From positions 62,001 through 126,000 of the forward strand of contig NZ_QXCP01000001.1 of assembly GCF_003711805.1 (NCBI RefSeq): a stretch of DNA of 64,000 nucleotides. The letters run 5' to 3'. Numbering within the stretch: position 1 is the stretch's first letter; each line of letters opens with the position of its first letter. Under the pieces are notes generated by a model. It was not told the origin of the DNA. It searched no databases and was given only the letters and a program-made list of their open reading frames with translations. The DNA comes from Brachybacterium sp. EE-P12 (GTDB lineage Bacteria; Actinomycetota; Actinomycetes; Actinomycetales; Dermabacteraceae). Below are positions 7,988 through 16,512 of this stretch, in pieces. Both the position numbers and the translations under genes were made by a program.

Positions 7988-9418
7988 TCACCGCATCGAA
8001 TCGGCCTCGTCGAAGGCGGCGTCGATGTCGCGGTGGTCTATGCGCCGGCGGCCCACCATCACGTAGAGCACGGTCGCGAGGAGGACGGCGGGGATCCCGA
8101 CCAGCGCGGCGACCTGCATGCTCGGCCGCACGAACACGGTCGCGAAGACGGCGGCGAGACCGACGAGGCCCGCGCACGCGGTGACCACACCTCCGGGCAT
8201 GCGGAAGCTGCCGCCCCGCTCGCCGCGACGTCGGAAGGCGATGTAGGTGGCGAGGATCAGCGCCCACACCATGATCACGGCGAAGACCACGAGGCTCATC
8301 ATGTAGCCGAACACGCCGCCCACGCCGCTGAAGGCCAGCAGCGCCGCGCCGATCAGCCCGATGGAGCTCAGCGCGATGCCGACGGCGGGGACGCGGCGGC
8401 CCGTCAGGTGCGCGGCGAAGCGCGGGGCGAGCCCGTCGGAGGCGAGGGAGTGCAGGATGCGGCTGCCCGCGTAGAGGTTCGCGTTCGCGGCCGACAGCGC
8501 CGCGATCAGCACCAGCAGGTTCGTGATGTGGGCGGCGCCGGGGATGCCGATCCGGTCGAAGACCATCACGAAGGGCGAGGTGGCGACGTCCTCGCGGGTG
8601 CCGGCCGCCTGCTGCCACGGCACCAGACACACCACTATCCCGATGCACAGCACGTAGAAGAAGGCCAGGCGCACGATCGTGGTGCGGGCTGCGGTGCGGA
8701 TGGAGCGGGCGGGATCCCTCGCCTCGGCCGCGGTGATCGAGAGCAGCTCGATCCCGCCGAAGGAGAACATCACCACCGACAGGGCGAGCCACACCGAGGT
8801 CCAGCCCATCGGGGCGAAGCCCCCGTCGGCCGTGAGCTCTGTGAAGCCGGGCGCGGGCTGGCCGGGCATGCCGAAGAGGACCAGCACCGCGCCGATCAGG
8901 ATGAACACGAACACGGCGATCACCTTGATCGAGGACAGGAAGAACTCGATCACGCCGAAGGAGCCGACGCTGGCGAGGTTGATCGCGATGATCAGCGCGG
9001 CGAACAGCAGGATCCCGGCCCAGATCGGCACGCCAGGCAGCCAGTAGGCGAGATAGGCGGCGCAGGCAACGAGCTCAGCGCCTGTCACGCACACGGTGAC
9101 GATCCAGTACAGCCAGCGGCTGAGATATCCCCAGAACGGGGAGAGGAAGCGTGCCGCGAGGGTGCCGAAGCCGCCGCGCACGGGGTGGCGGGAGGCCATC
9201 TCGCCCATCGCGAGGGCGATGGTCGCGGCGATCGCGGCGCCGAGGGCGAAGGAGATGATCACGGCGGGGCCGGCGATGCCGATCGCCTCGCCGGAGCCGA
9301 GGAAGAGGCCGGTTCCCAGCGCGGAGCCCATGGCGATCATCGCCATCTGGCCGTGGCCCAGGGAGCGGGCGAGATGCCCGCCGGTGCGCTGGTCGGTGGA
9401 GGGGGTCGAGGTGGTCAC
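7988..9418 (-). CDS. Amino acid permease (APC superfamily, AAT type)
   Basis: The 476-residue polytopic membrane protein has about 12 hydrophobic segments. The first segment carries the APC-family helix-breaking motif (MGSALGTGLFLGSG, about residues 30-43), followed by GPAVIISFALGA and ALAMGEMASRHPVRGGF, the expected 'E' motif of amino acid/proton symporters. The resemblance is to the AAT group (aromatic amino acid, GABA, D-serine/D-alanine/glycine carriers); the substrate cannot be fixed by reading. It is probably driven by the proton gradient. The GTG at 9418 is used; no Shine-Dalgarno sequence precedes it, so a leaderless start is possible. Confidence 0.85.
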   Translation of the reverse strand: MTTSTPSTDQRTGGHLARSLGHGQMAMIAMGSALGTGLFLGSGEAIGIAGPAVIISFALGAAIAATIALAMGEMASRHPVRGGFGTLAARFLSPFWGYLSRWLYWIVTVCVTGAELVACAAYLAYWLPGVPIWAGILLFAALIIAINLASVGSFGVIEFFLSSIKVIAVFVFILIGAVLVLFGMPGQPAPGFTELTADGGFAPMGWTSVWLALSVVMFSFGGIELLSITAAEARDPARSIRTAARTTIVRLAFFYVLCIGIVVCLVPWQQAAGTREDVATSPFVMVFDRIGIPGAAHITNLLVLIAALSAANANLYAGSRILHSLASDGLAPRFAAHLTGRRVPAVGIALSSIGLIGAALLAFSGVGGVFGYMMSLVVFAVIMVWALILATYIAFRRRGERGGSFRMPGGVVTACAGLVGLAAVFATVFVRPSMQVAALVGIPAVLLATVLYVMVGRRRIDHRDIDAAFDEADSMR

Positions 9419-9498
9419 CCGACGAGGGTATCGGGGAGGTGCCGGGTGTGGCCCGCAAGTCCCCGTGGCGCTCTCATCGGCTGCCCGCGGCCGACGGG

Positions 9499-9738
9499 TC
9501 AGCCCTCGGCGTCGAGGTCGTCCCGCACGGTCCCCTCCAGGCCGATCAGCAGCAGGATCCCGGCCAGCACCAGGAGGAGCAGACCGAGGTCGCCGGCCTC
9601 CGGATGCAGGGCGAGGCCGAAGCCGGCGGAGAGCAGCAGCACGGCGAGGCCGACCAGCAGCATCGAGGACGGGCCGCGCGAGCGGGGCTCGCGCGGGGGG
9701 CGGTCCGGGGGTCGGGTGGGCTTCTGGAGCGTCGTCAT
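9499..9738 (-). CDS. Small membrane protein, function unknown
   Basis: The 79-residue protein has a Pro/Arg-rich cytoplasmic head of about 27 residues, two adjacent hydrophobic segments (about 30-45 and 52-66) joined by a short HPEAGD turn, and an acidic tail. I do not recognise the family; it looks like one of the small DUF-type membrane proteins common in actinobacteria. The ATG at 9738 is chosen because it gives a compact protein. The 80 bases between it and the permease hold nothing else. Confidence 0.55.
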   Translation of the reverse strand: MTTLQKPTRPPDRPPREPRSRGPSSMLLVGLAVLLLSAGFGLALHPEAGDLGLLLLVLAGILLLIGLEGTVRDDLDAEG

Positions 9739-9878
9739 GTCACGACTCTGCCGGAACCGTTGGCCGGGCACATCCTGCGATCGGAGGAGCCGACGGGGGG
9801 ATGGTCGGGCACAGGGGCGACGATGGTCGTGGGGGCGAGCCCCCGGCCGACGGACGCGCGACGAGGCGGAGCGGCGGC

Positions 9879-10163
9879 TCAGCCGCGGCCCTCGCGATAT
9901 CGGTCGATCGCGTCCTTGGCCTCCTTGAGCCCGGCCCCGGTGTGCTCGCGATAGACCTTGATGGCCTCGATGACCTCGCCCTCGGCGACCAGGCGCGCGC
10001 ACGGCTCGGGGATCATCGCCCCGGCCCTGCCCCGCAGCTGCGAGAGCTCGGCCTCGTCCACGCCGGCCCGGTCGGCGAGCACCTGGACCAGTGCCTCGAG
10101 GTGGCGGTTCCTCTCCCGGAGGTGATCGATCTGCTTCTGCAGCTGCGCCGCGCGTCCGAACAT
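9879..10163 (-). CDS. Ribosomal L7/L12 C-terminal-domain-like protein
   Basis: The 94-residue protein starts with an amphipathic coiled coil (residues about 5-35, rich in Gln/Leu/Arg/Glu) and ends with a segment like the L7/L12 C-terminal helix-turn: EVIEAIKVYRE, then TGAGLKEAKDAID. In L7/L12 that region binds translation factors. This copy lacks the Ala/Gly-rich hinge and the normal N-terminal dimerisation domain, so it is not the ribosomal stalk protein itself. Stand-alone proteins of this type are known in actinobacteria, with no settled function. Confidence is high that it is a real gene, moderate on the domain call. Confidence 0.65.
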   Translation of the reverse strand: MFGRAAQLQKQIDHLRERNRHLEALVQVLADRAGVDEAELSQLRGRAGAMIPEPCARLVAEGEVIEAIKVYREHTGAGLKEAKDAIDRYREGRG

Positions 10164-10191
10164 GCGCCCGACCCTATCGGGCCCGCACAGC

Positions 10192-10229
10192 GCAGCACCC
10201 CGCCCACCATGCGGTGGACGGGGTGCTGC
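10192..10229 (-). terminator. Strong hairpin (second of two)
   Basis: Seventeen-base arms at 10192-10208 and 10213-10229 pair with one mismatch around the loop ATGC. It is the second of two large hairpins behind the ribosomal protein operon and just ahead of the L7/L12-like gene. Confidence 0.6.
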
Positions 10230-10254
10230 GAGGCTCGCTGGCCCGCCGGTGTCA

Positions 10255-10293
10255 GATTCTGAACCGCTTCCGCGCCGGAAGTGGTTCAGAATC
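10255..10293 (-). terminator. Terminator of the rpsF-ssb-rpsR-rplI operon
   Basis: Seventeen-base arms at 10255-10271 and 10277-10293 pair with one mismatch around a five-base loop, 38 bases beyond the rplI stop. Its outer part is AT-rich, unlike its surroundings. Confidence 0.75.
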
Positions 10294-10330
10294 GCTCAAT
10301 CCCGCGGGTGGCGTCGGCGGTCGAGCGCTA

Positions 10331-10801
10331 TCAGGCCTTGACGGAGCCCTTGGCGGCGACGACCTGGACGACGAGGTTCGCGAAGATCTCGTCGTGCAGG
10401 CGCACGGTCGCCTTGTGCTCGCCGAGCGCCCGGATCGGGGCCGGGAACTCGACGGTGCGGCGGTCGATGTCCTTGTCGAACATCGCCTTGACGCCCTCGG
10501 CGACCTCCTTGGAGGAGACCGCGCCGAAGAGGCGGCCGTTCTGGCCGGCGCGCTCCGCGATGACGACGGGCTTCGACTCGAGCGCGGCCTTCAGCGACTG
10601 CGCCTCCTCGATGTTCGCGATGGCGCGCTTGCCGCGGGCCGCACGGATCTGGTCGAGCTGACGCTGACCGCCCTTGGTCCACGGGGTCGCGAGACCGCGG
10701 GGCAGGAGGAAGTTGCGGGCGTAGCCGTCCTTGACCTCGACGACGTCGCCGGCGGCACCGAGGCCGGTGACCTCGTGGGTGAGGATGAGCTTGCTGGTCA
10801 T
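10331..10801 (-). CDS. rplI: 50S ribosomal protein bL9
   Basis: The 156-residue protein has the bL9 N-terminal domain (MTSKLILTHEVTGLG, then GDVVEVKDGYARNFLLPRGLA), the long connecting helix, and the C-terminal domain with GRLFGAVSSKEVAE. bL9 binds 23S rRNA near the L1 stalk and helps maintain reading frame. The ATG at 10801 is preceded by AGGAAGGG. It is the last gene of the rpsF-ssb-rpsR-rplI operon, 17 bases after rpsR, and is followed by two hairpins. Confidence 0.98.
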   Translation of the reverse strand: MTSKLILTHEVTGLGAAGDVVEVKDGYARNFLLPRGLATPWTKGGQRQLDQIRAARGKRAIANIEEAQSLKAALESKPVVIAERAGQNGRLFGAVSSKEVAEGVKAMFDKDIDRRTVEFPAPIRALGEHKATVRLHDEIFANLVVQVVAAKGSVKA

Positions 10802-10818
10802 GTGCTTCCCTTCCTCGC

Positions 10819-11055
10819 TCAGCGACCGGAGGTCGAGTACGGCAGCAGGGCGATCTCGCGGGCGTTCTTCACGGCCTTCGCGATCTTGCGCTGCTCCTGG
10901 ACGGAGACGCCGGTGACCCGACGGGCGCGGATCTTTCCGCGGTCGGAGATGAACTTGCGCAGCAGCGCGGCGTCCTTGTAGTCGACGGTCTCGAGACCGG
11001 CGGCCTTCAGCGGGTTCTGCTTCTTCTTCGGCTTGCGAAGAACAGGCTTGGCCAT
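10819..11055 (-). CDS. rpsR: 30S ribosomal protein bS18
   Basis: The 78-residue basic protein matches bS18, with a Lys-rich N-terminus and the conserved core [19 protein letters not shown] followed by RRVTG. No Cys pair is present, so it is the zinc-independent form. It sits in the 30S platform with bS6, encoded upstream in the same operon. GAAGGAG precedes the ATG. Confidence 0.98.
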   Translation of the reverse strand: MAKPVLRKPKKKQNPLKAAGLETVDYKDAALLRKFISDRGKIRARRVTGVSVQEQRKIAKAVKNAREIALLPYSTSGR

Positions 11056-11154
11056 CGTGGTGCTCCTTCTTTCTGAGGGGAGCCCGGGCGTGGACCCGGG
11101 ATGGGGTTGTTCTATGGGGTTCTCTGTGCGGGGTGCCGGGATCCGGCGCGCCGA

Positions 11155-11706
11155 TCAGAAGGGCGGGTCGTCGTACCCGCCCTGGTTGCCGCCGCCGGCC
11201 CACGGGTCGGCGGAGGGAGCGCCCTGGGGCGCGTTGTAGCCGCCCTGACCGCCCTGGTTGCCGTATCCGCCCTGGCCGCCGAAGCCGCCCTGGCCGCCGC
11301 CCTGCGGGGCGCCGCCGCCGAAGCCGCCTCGCCCGCCGCCGCGCTGGACCTTGGTGGCCTTCGCGGTCGCGTAGCGCAGGGAGGGGCCGATCTCGTCGAC
11401 GTCCAGCTCGATGCTGGTGCGGTTGTTGCCCTCCCGGTCGGTGAAGGAGCGCTGCTTGAGGCGGCCCTGCGCGACGACGCGGGTGCCCTTCTCGAGCGAC
11501 TCGGCCACGTTCTCCGCGGCGTCGCGCCAGATGGAGCAGCGCAGGAACAGCGCCTCGCCGTCCTTCCACTCGTTCGCCTGACGGTCGAAGGTGCGGGGGG
11601 TCGACGCGATGGTGAACGACGCGACCGCGACGCCGGACTGCGTGAAGCGCAGCTCGGGGTCCGCGGTGAGGTTGCCGATCACCGTGATGACGGTGTCATT
11701 CGCCAT
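11155..11706 (-). CDS. ssb: Single-stranded DNA-binding protein
   Basis: The 183-residue protein has an N-terminal OB fold (residues 1-110: [20 protein letters not shown], then [20 protein letters not shown]) and a Gly/Gln/Asn/Pro-rich disordered tail from about 118. It ends in DDPPF, the acidic tip that recruits replication and repair proteins. It coats single-stranded DNA during replication and recombination. Its place between rpsF and rpsR is the standard actinobacterial order. Confidence 0.97.
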   Translation of the reverse strand: MANDTVITVIGNLTADPELRFTQSGVAVASFTIASTPRTFDRQANEWKDGEALFLRCSIWRDAAENVAESLEKGTRVVAQGRLKQRSFTDREGNNRTSIELDVDEIGPSLRYATAKATKVQRGGGRGGFGGGAPQGGGQGGFGGQGGYGNQGGQGGYNAPQGAPSADPWAGGGNQGGYDDPPF

Positions 11707-11766
11707 GGGTGCTCCTCTGCTCCGGGGGTTCTGGGGATCGTGCGGGGATCAGTCAGGGACGACGGA

Positions 11767-12057
11767 TCACTCGGCGTCGAGGCGCATGAGCTTGGTGCGC
11801 ATGACGGACTCGTTGAGCCCGAGCTGGCGGTCGAGCTCCTGCGCGGTGGAGGCCTTCGCGGTGAACTGCAGGACGATGTAGATGCCCTCGGACTTCTTGT
11901 CGATCTCGTAGGCGAACTTCCGCTTGCCCCAGACGTCGACGTTGTCGATGGTGCCGCCCTCGGTCGGGATGACCTGGACGAGCTTCTCGAAGGTCCCGCT
12001 GACGGTCCGCTCATCGACGGACGGGTCGAGGATCACGACCATTTCGTACTTGCGCAT
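11767..12057 (-). CDS. rpsF: 30S ribosomal protein bS6
   Basis: The 96-residue protein begins [16 protein letters not shown] and contains [18 protein letters not shown] and [11 protein letters not shown], the bS6 core. It pairs with bS18 on 16S rRNA. The ATG at 12057 is preceded by AGGAGGTGGGTACC; the reading frame stays open upstream to 12162 but the extra residues do not belong to bS6. It is the first gene of the operon. No clear promoter could be assigned in the 176 bases upstream. Confidence 0.98.
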   Translation of the reverse strand: MRKYEMVVILDPSVDERTVSGTFEKLVQVIPTEGGTIDNVDVWGKRKFAYEIDKKSEGIYIVLQFTAKASTAQELDRQLGLNESVMRTKLMRLDAE

Positions 12058-12233
12058 GTTCTGGTACCCACCTCCTGTGGTCTCTGCGGCCACGGTCTCT
12101 CCGTGGCAGGAGGGTTCATGCCGCCCGCGCGGGCATCGGCGATGCACGTCACGGACCGGCACAGCCTACCCGGCGCCCCGAGCGGGAGCCAGGGGCGGTC
12201 CCGACGCTGCGCCAGGTATCACAGGCGCTGTGC

Positions 12234-12431
12234 TCAGTCCTTCTTCCCCATCGCCCTCCGGGCGCGGGCGTACCAGCCGCCGGTGGCGCGGCGGCCGCCC
12301 CTGCCGAAGCCGCCCAGGGCGCCGGCGGTGCGGCCCTGCAGCCGGGCCCCGCAGCGGCCGCAGAGCCTGCGACCGGTCACCGAGACGTACGGCTCGCCGC
12401 GGATCTTCCGCTTGCACTGTTCGCATCGCAT
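12234..12431 (-). CDS. Small zinc-ribbon-like protein, function unknown
   Basis: The 65-residue, strongly basic protein has two CxxC pairs (CEQC near residue 3 and CGRC near residue 24) separated by about 20 residues, a likely zinc ribbon, followed by a Gly/Arg-rich tail ending GKKD. The family is not recognised. The upstream ribosome site is poor. It lies between the ribosomal-protein operon and the end of the iron-transporter operon and is not obviously part of either. Confidence 0.5.
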   Translation of the reverse strand: MRCEQCKRKIRGEPYVSVTGRRLCGRCGARLQGRTAGALGGFGRGGRRATGGWYARARRAMGKKD

Positions 12432-12444
12432 GCCCGCGATGCTG

Positions 12445-13284
12445 TCATCCGCGGCGCAGCGGCACCACCATCGGTGTGTCGCTCTGCGGGTCCGCGGCGA
12501 TCTCCGCCTGCAGGGAGAAGACCTCGGCGACCAGTTCCCGGGTGAGCACCTCGGCCGGCCGGCCTGAGGCGACCACCCGCCCGTCGTCCATCACCACCAG
12601 GTGGTCGGCGTAGCGGGCGGCCTGGTTCAGGTCGTGGAGCACGGCCAGCACGGTGCGGCCCTGGTCGCGCAGGTCCTGGCACAGGTGCAGCACGTCGATC
12701 TGGTGGGCGACGTCGAGGAAGGAGGTGGGCTCGTCCAGCAGCACGTACTCGGTGTCCTGGGCGATGATCATCGCGATCCACACCCGTTGGCGCTGGCCTC
12801 CGGAGAGCTCGGCGACGGCCTGATCGGCGAGCTCGGCGACGCCTGTGGCGGCCATCGCCGCATCGACCGCCTCGTCGTCCCCGGGCAGCCACTGTCGCAG
12901 GGCGGAGTGGTAGGGGTGGCGTCCGCGGGCCACCAGCGCGCGCACGGTGATCGCATCGGGCACGACGGGGTCCTGCGGGAGCAGCCCGATGCGTCGAGCG
13001 ATCGCCTTGGAGCGCCAGCGCTCGAGCGGGCGCCCGTCGAGCAGGGCGCCGCCGGCGCGCGGGCGGAGGGTGCGCGCGAGCGTGCGCAGCATGGTGGACT
13101 TCCCGCAGCCGTTGGGGCCGATGACGGCGGTGAAGACGCCGGCGGGGACCGCGAAGTCGAGCTCCTCCAGCACGGGGCGCTCGGCGTATGCGACGGTCGC
13201 CCCGGCCAGGCGCAGGGAGGAGCCGGCCGACGGGGGCCCGGCGGCGCCGGGTGCGTCGGGGGCGTCGGCGATCGGGGAGGTCAT
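12445..13284 (-). CDS. Iron-siderophore ABC transporter, ATP-binding protein
   Basis: The 279-residue ATPase has Walker A (GPNGCGKST), Q-loop (LLPQDP), ABC signature (LSGGQRQR), Walker B (YVLLDEPTS) and the H-loop (LHDLN) in order, as in the FecE/FhuC/FepC family that powers siderophore import. The ATG at 13284 overlaps the stop of the upstream permease as ATGA and has GGAAGAGG in front, so translation is coupled. Fourth and last gene of the iron-uptake operon. Confidence 0.93.
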   Translation of the reverse strand: MTSPIADAPDAPGAAGPPSAGSSLRLAGATVAYAERPVLEELDFAVPAGVFTAVIGPNGCGKSTMLRTLARTLRPRAGGALLDGRPLERWRSKAIARRIGLLPQDPVVPDAITVRALVARGRHPYHSALRQWLPGDDEAVDAAMAATGVAELADQAVAELSGGQRQRVWIAMIIAQDTEYVLLDEPTSFLDVAHQIDVLHLCQDLRDQGRTVLAVLHDLNQAARYADHLVVMDDGRVVASGRPAEVLTRELVAEVFSLQAEIAADPQSDTPMVVPLRRG

Positions 13285-14273
13285 GCGTCGGCCCTCTTCC
13301 ATTCGGTGATGAGCAGATAGCCCAGGTACATCCCGCCCACCCCGGCGGTGACGACGCCGACGGGCAGGTTCTCGAGCGGGCCCCCGTGCTGGACGGCGAA
13401 GTCCGCGAGCACCATGATCAGCGCCCCGACCAGGGCGGACAGGGTCAGGTGCGCGCCGGGTGCCCCGCTCATGCGGCGGGCGATGTGCGGGGCGGCCAGG
13501 GCCACGAAGGCGATGGGTCCGGCCACGGCGACGGCCGCGGCGGCGAGCGCCACGGCGAGCAGGATCGCCAGGGTGCGGGTGCGGATCGCGCTGCCGCCGA
13601 GGGCGTCGGCGAGCTGGTCGCCGAGGTCCATCATCCGCAGGTCGTGGCTGAGCAGGGCGATCAGCGGGATCAGCACCAGCAGCGCGACGGCGATGAACAG
13701 CGCCTGCTGCAGGCTGCGGGAGTTCAGGGAGCCGACGAGATAGCCGGCCAGCTGCGTGGACGCGTCCCGCAGCGCGACGGCGACCACGTACTGGGTGATC
13801 GCGAGCGCCATGGCGGAGACACCGATGCCGGTGATGATCACCCGGGACGGGGAGGCGAAGCCGAGCCCGGTGGAGACGTGGACCAGCGCGATCGCCGCTC
13901 CGGCTCCGGCGAGCGCGCCGACGGGGGCGGGGACGAGGCCCGGGGCGAAGAGGGTCGCGACGGCGACGCCCGCGCCCGCTCCGGCGCCGAGGCCGATCAC
14001 GTCGGGACTGCCCAGGGGGTTGCGGGTGACGGTCTGGAACAGGGAGCCGGCGAGGCCCAGGGCGAGGCCCACGCCGATGCCCACCAGCAGGCGGGGGCCG
14101 CGCAGGCGCTCCAGGACGAACATCGTCTTCGCCCCGGCCTCGCCGCGGGTCGCCTCCAGCAGGTCCCGCGGGCCCACGCCGAGGTCTCCCCAGGCCAGGG
14201 TCGCGATCCCGCCGAGCAGCACCGCGGCCAGGAGCACGGCCCCGACAGCGGCGGAGCGGCGCGTCACGGCCAT
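13281..14273 (-). CDS. Iron-siderophore ABC transporter permease (FecCD family), second subunit
   Basis: The 330-residue membrane protein has about nine to ten helices and the FecCD landmarks RGPRLLVGIGVGLALGLAG, TRNPLGSPDVIGLGAGAG and the coupling segment AGPIAFVALAAPHIAR. Together with the adjacent permease it should form the BtuC/FhuB-like translocation channel. Its start overlaps the preceding permease stop by one base, and its own stop overlaps the ATPase start. Confidence 0.93.
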   Translation of the reverse strand: MAVTRRSAAVGAVLLAAVLLGGIATLAWGDLGVGPRDLLEATRGEAGAKTMFVLERLRGPRLLVGIGVGLALGLAGSLFQTVTRNPLGSPDVIGLGAGAGAGVAVATLFAPGLVPAPVGALAGAGAAIALVHVSTGLGFASPSRVIITGIGVSAMALAITQYVVAVALRDASTQLAGYLVGSLNSRSLQQALFIAVALLVLIPLIALLSHDLRMMDLGDQLADALGGSAIRTRTLAILLAVALAAAAVAVAGPIAFVALAAPHIARRMSGAPGAHLTLSALVGALIMVLADFAVQHGGPLENLPVGVVTAGVGGMYLGYLLITEWKRADA

Positions 14274-15319
14274 CAGCCCTTCACCGTCCCGCGACGCACG
14301 GCCAGCAGCAGGAAGGGGGCGCCGAGGAAGGCGGTGATCACGCCGACCATGAGCTCCTGCGGGCGGGCGACGACGCGCGCCAGCACGTCGGAGCCGATCA
14401 GCAGCGCGGCGCCCAGCAGCAGCGCGACGGGCAGCTGCCAGCGGTGGTCGCCGCCGATCATCCCGCGCACCAGGTGCGGGACCGCGAGGCCGACGAAGGC
14501 GATCGGCCCCGCGGCCGCGGTCGCGGCGGCGGCGAGCAGGGTGGCGCCGAGGATCGCGGCGGCGCGCAGCAGGGGCACGGGAGTGCCGAGCGCGGTGGCG
14601 ACGTCATCGCCGAGGGCGAGGGTGTTCAGCCCCGGCGCGACCGCCGCGGCGAGCAGCACGCCGAGCACGAGGGCGGGCGCGATCGCGGCGAGCGTGCCGA
14701 AGGAGGCGCCGGCGAGGGAGCCGACGGCCCAGAACCGGTAGGAGTCGAAGACGTCCGGGCGGGTGAGGATCATGGCCTGGATGTAGGCGTAGAGCACCGC
14801 CGAGATCACGGCGCCGGAGAGGATCAGCGGCACCAGCGAGTGGGTGTGCGCGGGGCGGCCCAGCAGGTACACCACCACCACGGCGAGGAGCGCGCCGGGC
14901 AGGGCGATCCAGACCGTCGCCGCGCTGGTCGGGGTGCCGAGCAGCGCGGTCGCGGTGACGACGGCGGCCGCCGCCCCGGAGGTGACGCCCAGCAGGCCCG
15001 GCTCCCCGAGGGGGTTGCGGGTCACCCCCTGGATCAGCAACCCGGAGGCGGCGAGGGCGGCCCCCACCGCCGCGCCGAGCACGGTGCGCGGCACGCGCGC
15101 GGCGACGACCTGGCGCATGTGCTCCTCGCCGCCTCCGCGCAGCACCTGCCACACGGCACCGAGGTCGGTCTCGCGCGTCCCCAGGAACACGCTGGTGATC
15201 GCGGCGAGGCCGAGCAGCGCGCCGACCGCCCCCAGCACGAGCAGGGGCGGGAGCCGGTGCGACGGGGATCGTCGGGACGCCGCCCGGGGCGGGGCCGCCG
15301 CGGTCGGTGCAGTGCTCAC
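14273..15319 (-). CDS. Iron-siderophore ABC transporter permease (FecCD family), first subunit
   Basis: The 348-residue membrane protein has a cytoplasmic Ala/Pro/Arg-rich start of about 25 residues and then the FecCD pattern RVPRTVLGAAVGAALAASG, TRNPLGEPGLLGVTSG and AGPIAFVGLAVPHLVR. It is paralogous to the downstream permease, which implies a heterodimeric channel. The GTG start at 15319 lies one base after the binding-protein stop (TGAGGTG), indicating translational coupling. Confidence 0.93.
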   Translation of the reverse strand: MSTAPTAAAPPRAASRRSPSHRLPPLLVLGAVGALLGLAAITSVFLGTRETDLGAVWQVLRGGGEEHMRQVVAARVPRTVLGAAVGAALAASGLLIQGVTRNPLGEPGLLGVTSGAAAAVVTATALLGTPTSAATVWIALPGALLAVVVVYLLGRPAHTHSLVPLILSGAVISAVLYAYIQAMILTRPDVFDSYRFWAVGSLAGASFGTLAAIAPALVLGVLLAAAVAPGLNTLALGDDVATALGTPVPLLRAAAILGATLLAAAATAAAGPIAFVGLAVPHLVRGMIGGDHRWQLPVALLLGAALLIGSDVLARVVARPQELMVGVITAFLGAPFLLLAVRRGTVKG

Positions 15320-15320
15320 C

Positions 15321-16370
15321 TCAGGAGGCAGGGACCTGCGCGATCGCCTCGTCGATCATCGGGATGTACCGCTCGAGGGCCCACGGCACGGTGAGCGGGG
15401 TGATGATCGAGGAGCCGGTGACGAAGGACTGGTCGGTGGGGGCGACCACCGCACCGTTCTGGACGGCGGGGATCGCGGCGTAGAGGTCCTGCGCCTCGGT
15501 CTCCTCGCGGTTGGCCTCGTCGGAGTAGAAGGTGAACAGCAGGTCGGAGTCCGCGAGCTTGTCCGCGTTCTCCAGCCCGATCATCGCGGAGTCCGTTCCG
15601 GGCACGTCCCACTCGTCGAGCTGCTGGTTCACGGGATCGACCGTGAGCCCGAGGGAGCGGACCATCACCACGCGCTGCTCGTCCTGGTAGAAGACGCCGA
15701 GGGTGCCGGGGCCGTCGTTGTAGACGAAGGAGAAGGTGTAGTCGCCGTAGCCCTCCTGCGTCGCCTCCTCGAAGGTCGTGCGGATCTCGTCGATCAGCCC
15801 GGCGGCGGCCTCGTCCTCGCCCAGCGCCTTGCCGATCACGGTGATCTGCTCCTCCCAGGTGATGACCCAGGGCTGCTCCTCGTAGGCCACCGTGGGGGCG
15901 ATGTCGGTGAGCACGTCGAACTGCTCCTGGGTGATGCCGGACCAGGGAGCCAGGATAACGTCGGGCTCGAGCTCGAGGATCGCCTCGACGTCGAGCTCGG
16001 TGGAGCCGGTGAACTGGGCGGGCAGCTCGCCGCCCGCCTCGGTGACGGCCTCGTGGATCCAGGGGAGGTAGCCGGTGTCGTCGGCGCCCCAGGGGTACTC
16101 CTCGATGCCGACGGGAATGATCCCGAGAGCGATCGAGGTCTCCGCGGAGCCCTGGCCGAGGGTCACCACGCGCTGCGGCTTCTCGGTGATCTCGGCGGTG
16201 CCCAGCGCATGCTCGATGGTGACCGGGCTGAAGTCGCCCGAGGCGCCGCCGTCGGAGGCCGCCCCGGACTCCCCGCCTCCGCCGCCGCTGCAGGCGGCCA
16301 GGGCGAGCGGGGCGGCGAGCGCCCCGGCGATCCAGGTGCGGCGGGCGAGGCGTGCGGTCACGAGGGACAT
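15321..16370 (-). CDS. Iron-siderophore substrate-binding lipoprotein
   Basis: The 349-residue protein has a lipoprotein signal peptide with twin Arg residues (RRTWIAGALAAPLALAAC, lipid-modified Cys27) and a periplasmic-binding-protein fold of the FepB/FhuD type, with QRVVTLGQGSAE and the ELEPDVILAP strand-turn motif. It captures a ferric siderophore outside the membrane and passes it to the permease pair encoded next. The first gene of the operon; a DtxR/IdeR-like box lies 50 bases upstream, so it is expected to be repressed when iron is sufficient. The siderophore type cannot be told. Confidence 0.92.
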   Translation of the reverse strand: MSLVTARLARRTWIAGALAAPLALAACSGGGGGESGAASDGGASGDFSPVTIEHALGTAEITEKPQRVVTLGQGSAETSIALGIIPVGIEEYPWGADDTGYLPWIHEAVTEAGGELPAQFTGSTELDVEAILELEPDVILAPWSGITQEQFDVLTDIAPTVAYEEQPWVITWEEQITVIGKALGEDEAAAGLIDEIRTTFEEATQEGYGDYTFSFVYNDGPGTLGVFYQDEQRVVMVRSLGLTVDPVNQQLDEWDVPGTDSAMIGLENADKLADSDLLFTFYSDEANREETEAQDLYAAIPAVQNGAVVAPTDQSFVTGSSIITPLTVPWALERYIPMIDEAIAQVPAS

Positions 16371-16420
16371 GGTTCTCCTGTGAGGGGGACGGCGTCGCCG
16401 GGGTCTCTCGCCCCGGACAG

Positions 16421-16441
16421 GTGAGGCGAGGCTATCCTCAC
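16421..16441 (-). promoter_or_regulatory. DtxR/IdeR-like iron box upstream of the iron transporter
   Basis: Read on the minus strand, the site has GTGAGG and CCTCAC arms around a central ATAGCCTCG. Aligned with the 19-base DtxR/IdeR consensus (TWAGGTTAGSCTAACCTWA) it matches at 14 of 19 positions. It ends 50 bases before the ATG of the binding protein, where a repressor would block transcription. Regulation by an iron-dependent repressor is inferred from sequence and from the function of the operon. Confidence 0.65.
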
Positions 16442-16512
16442 AGACCGTTCGTGGAGGGCGCCACGGTCCTGCCGGGTGATCCGCGCAACTCCTGCCCGTC
16501 GGGCGTCAGCGG

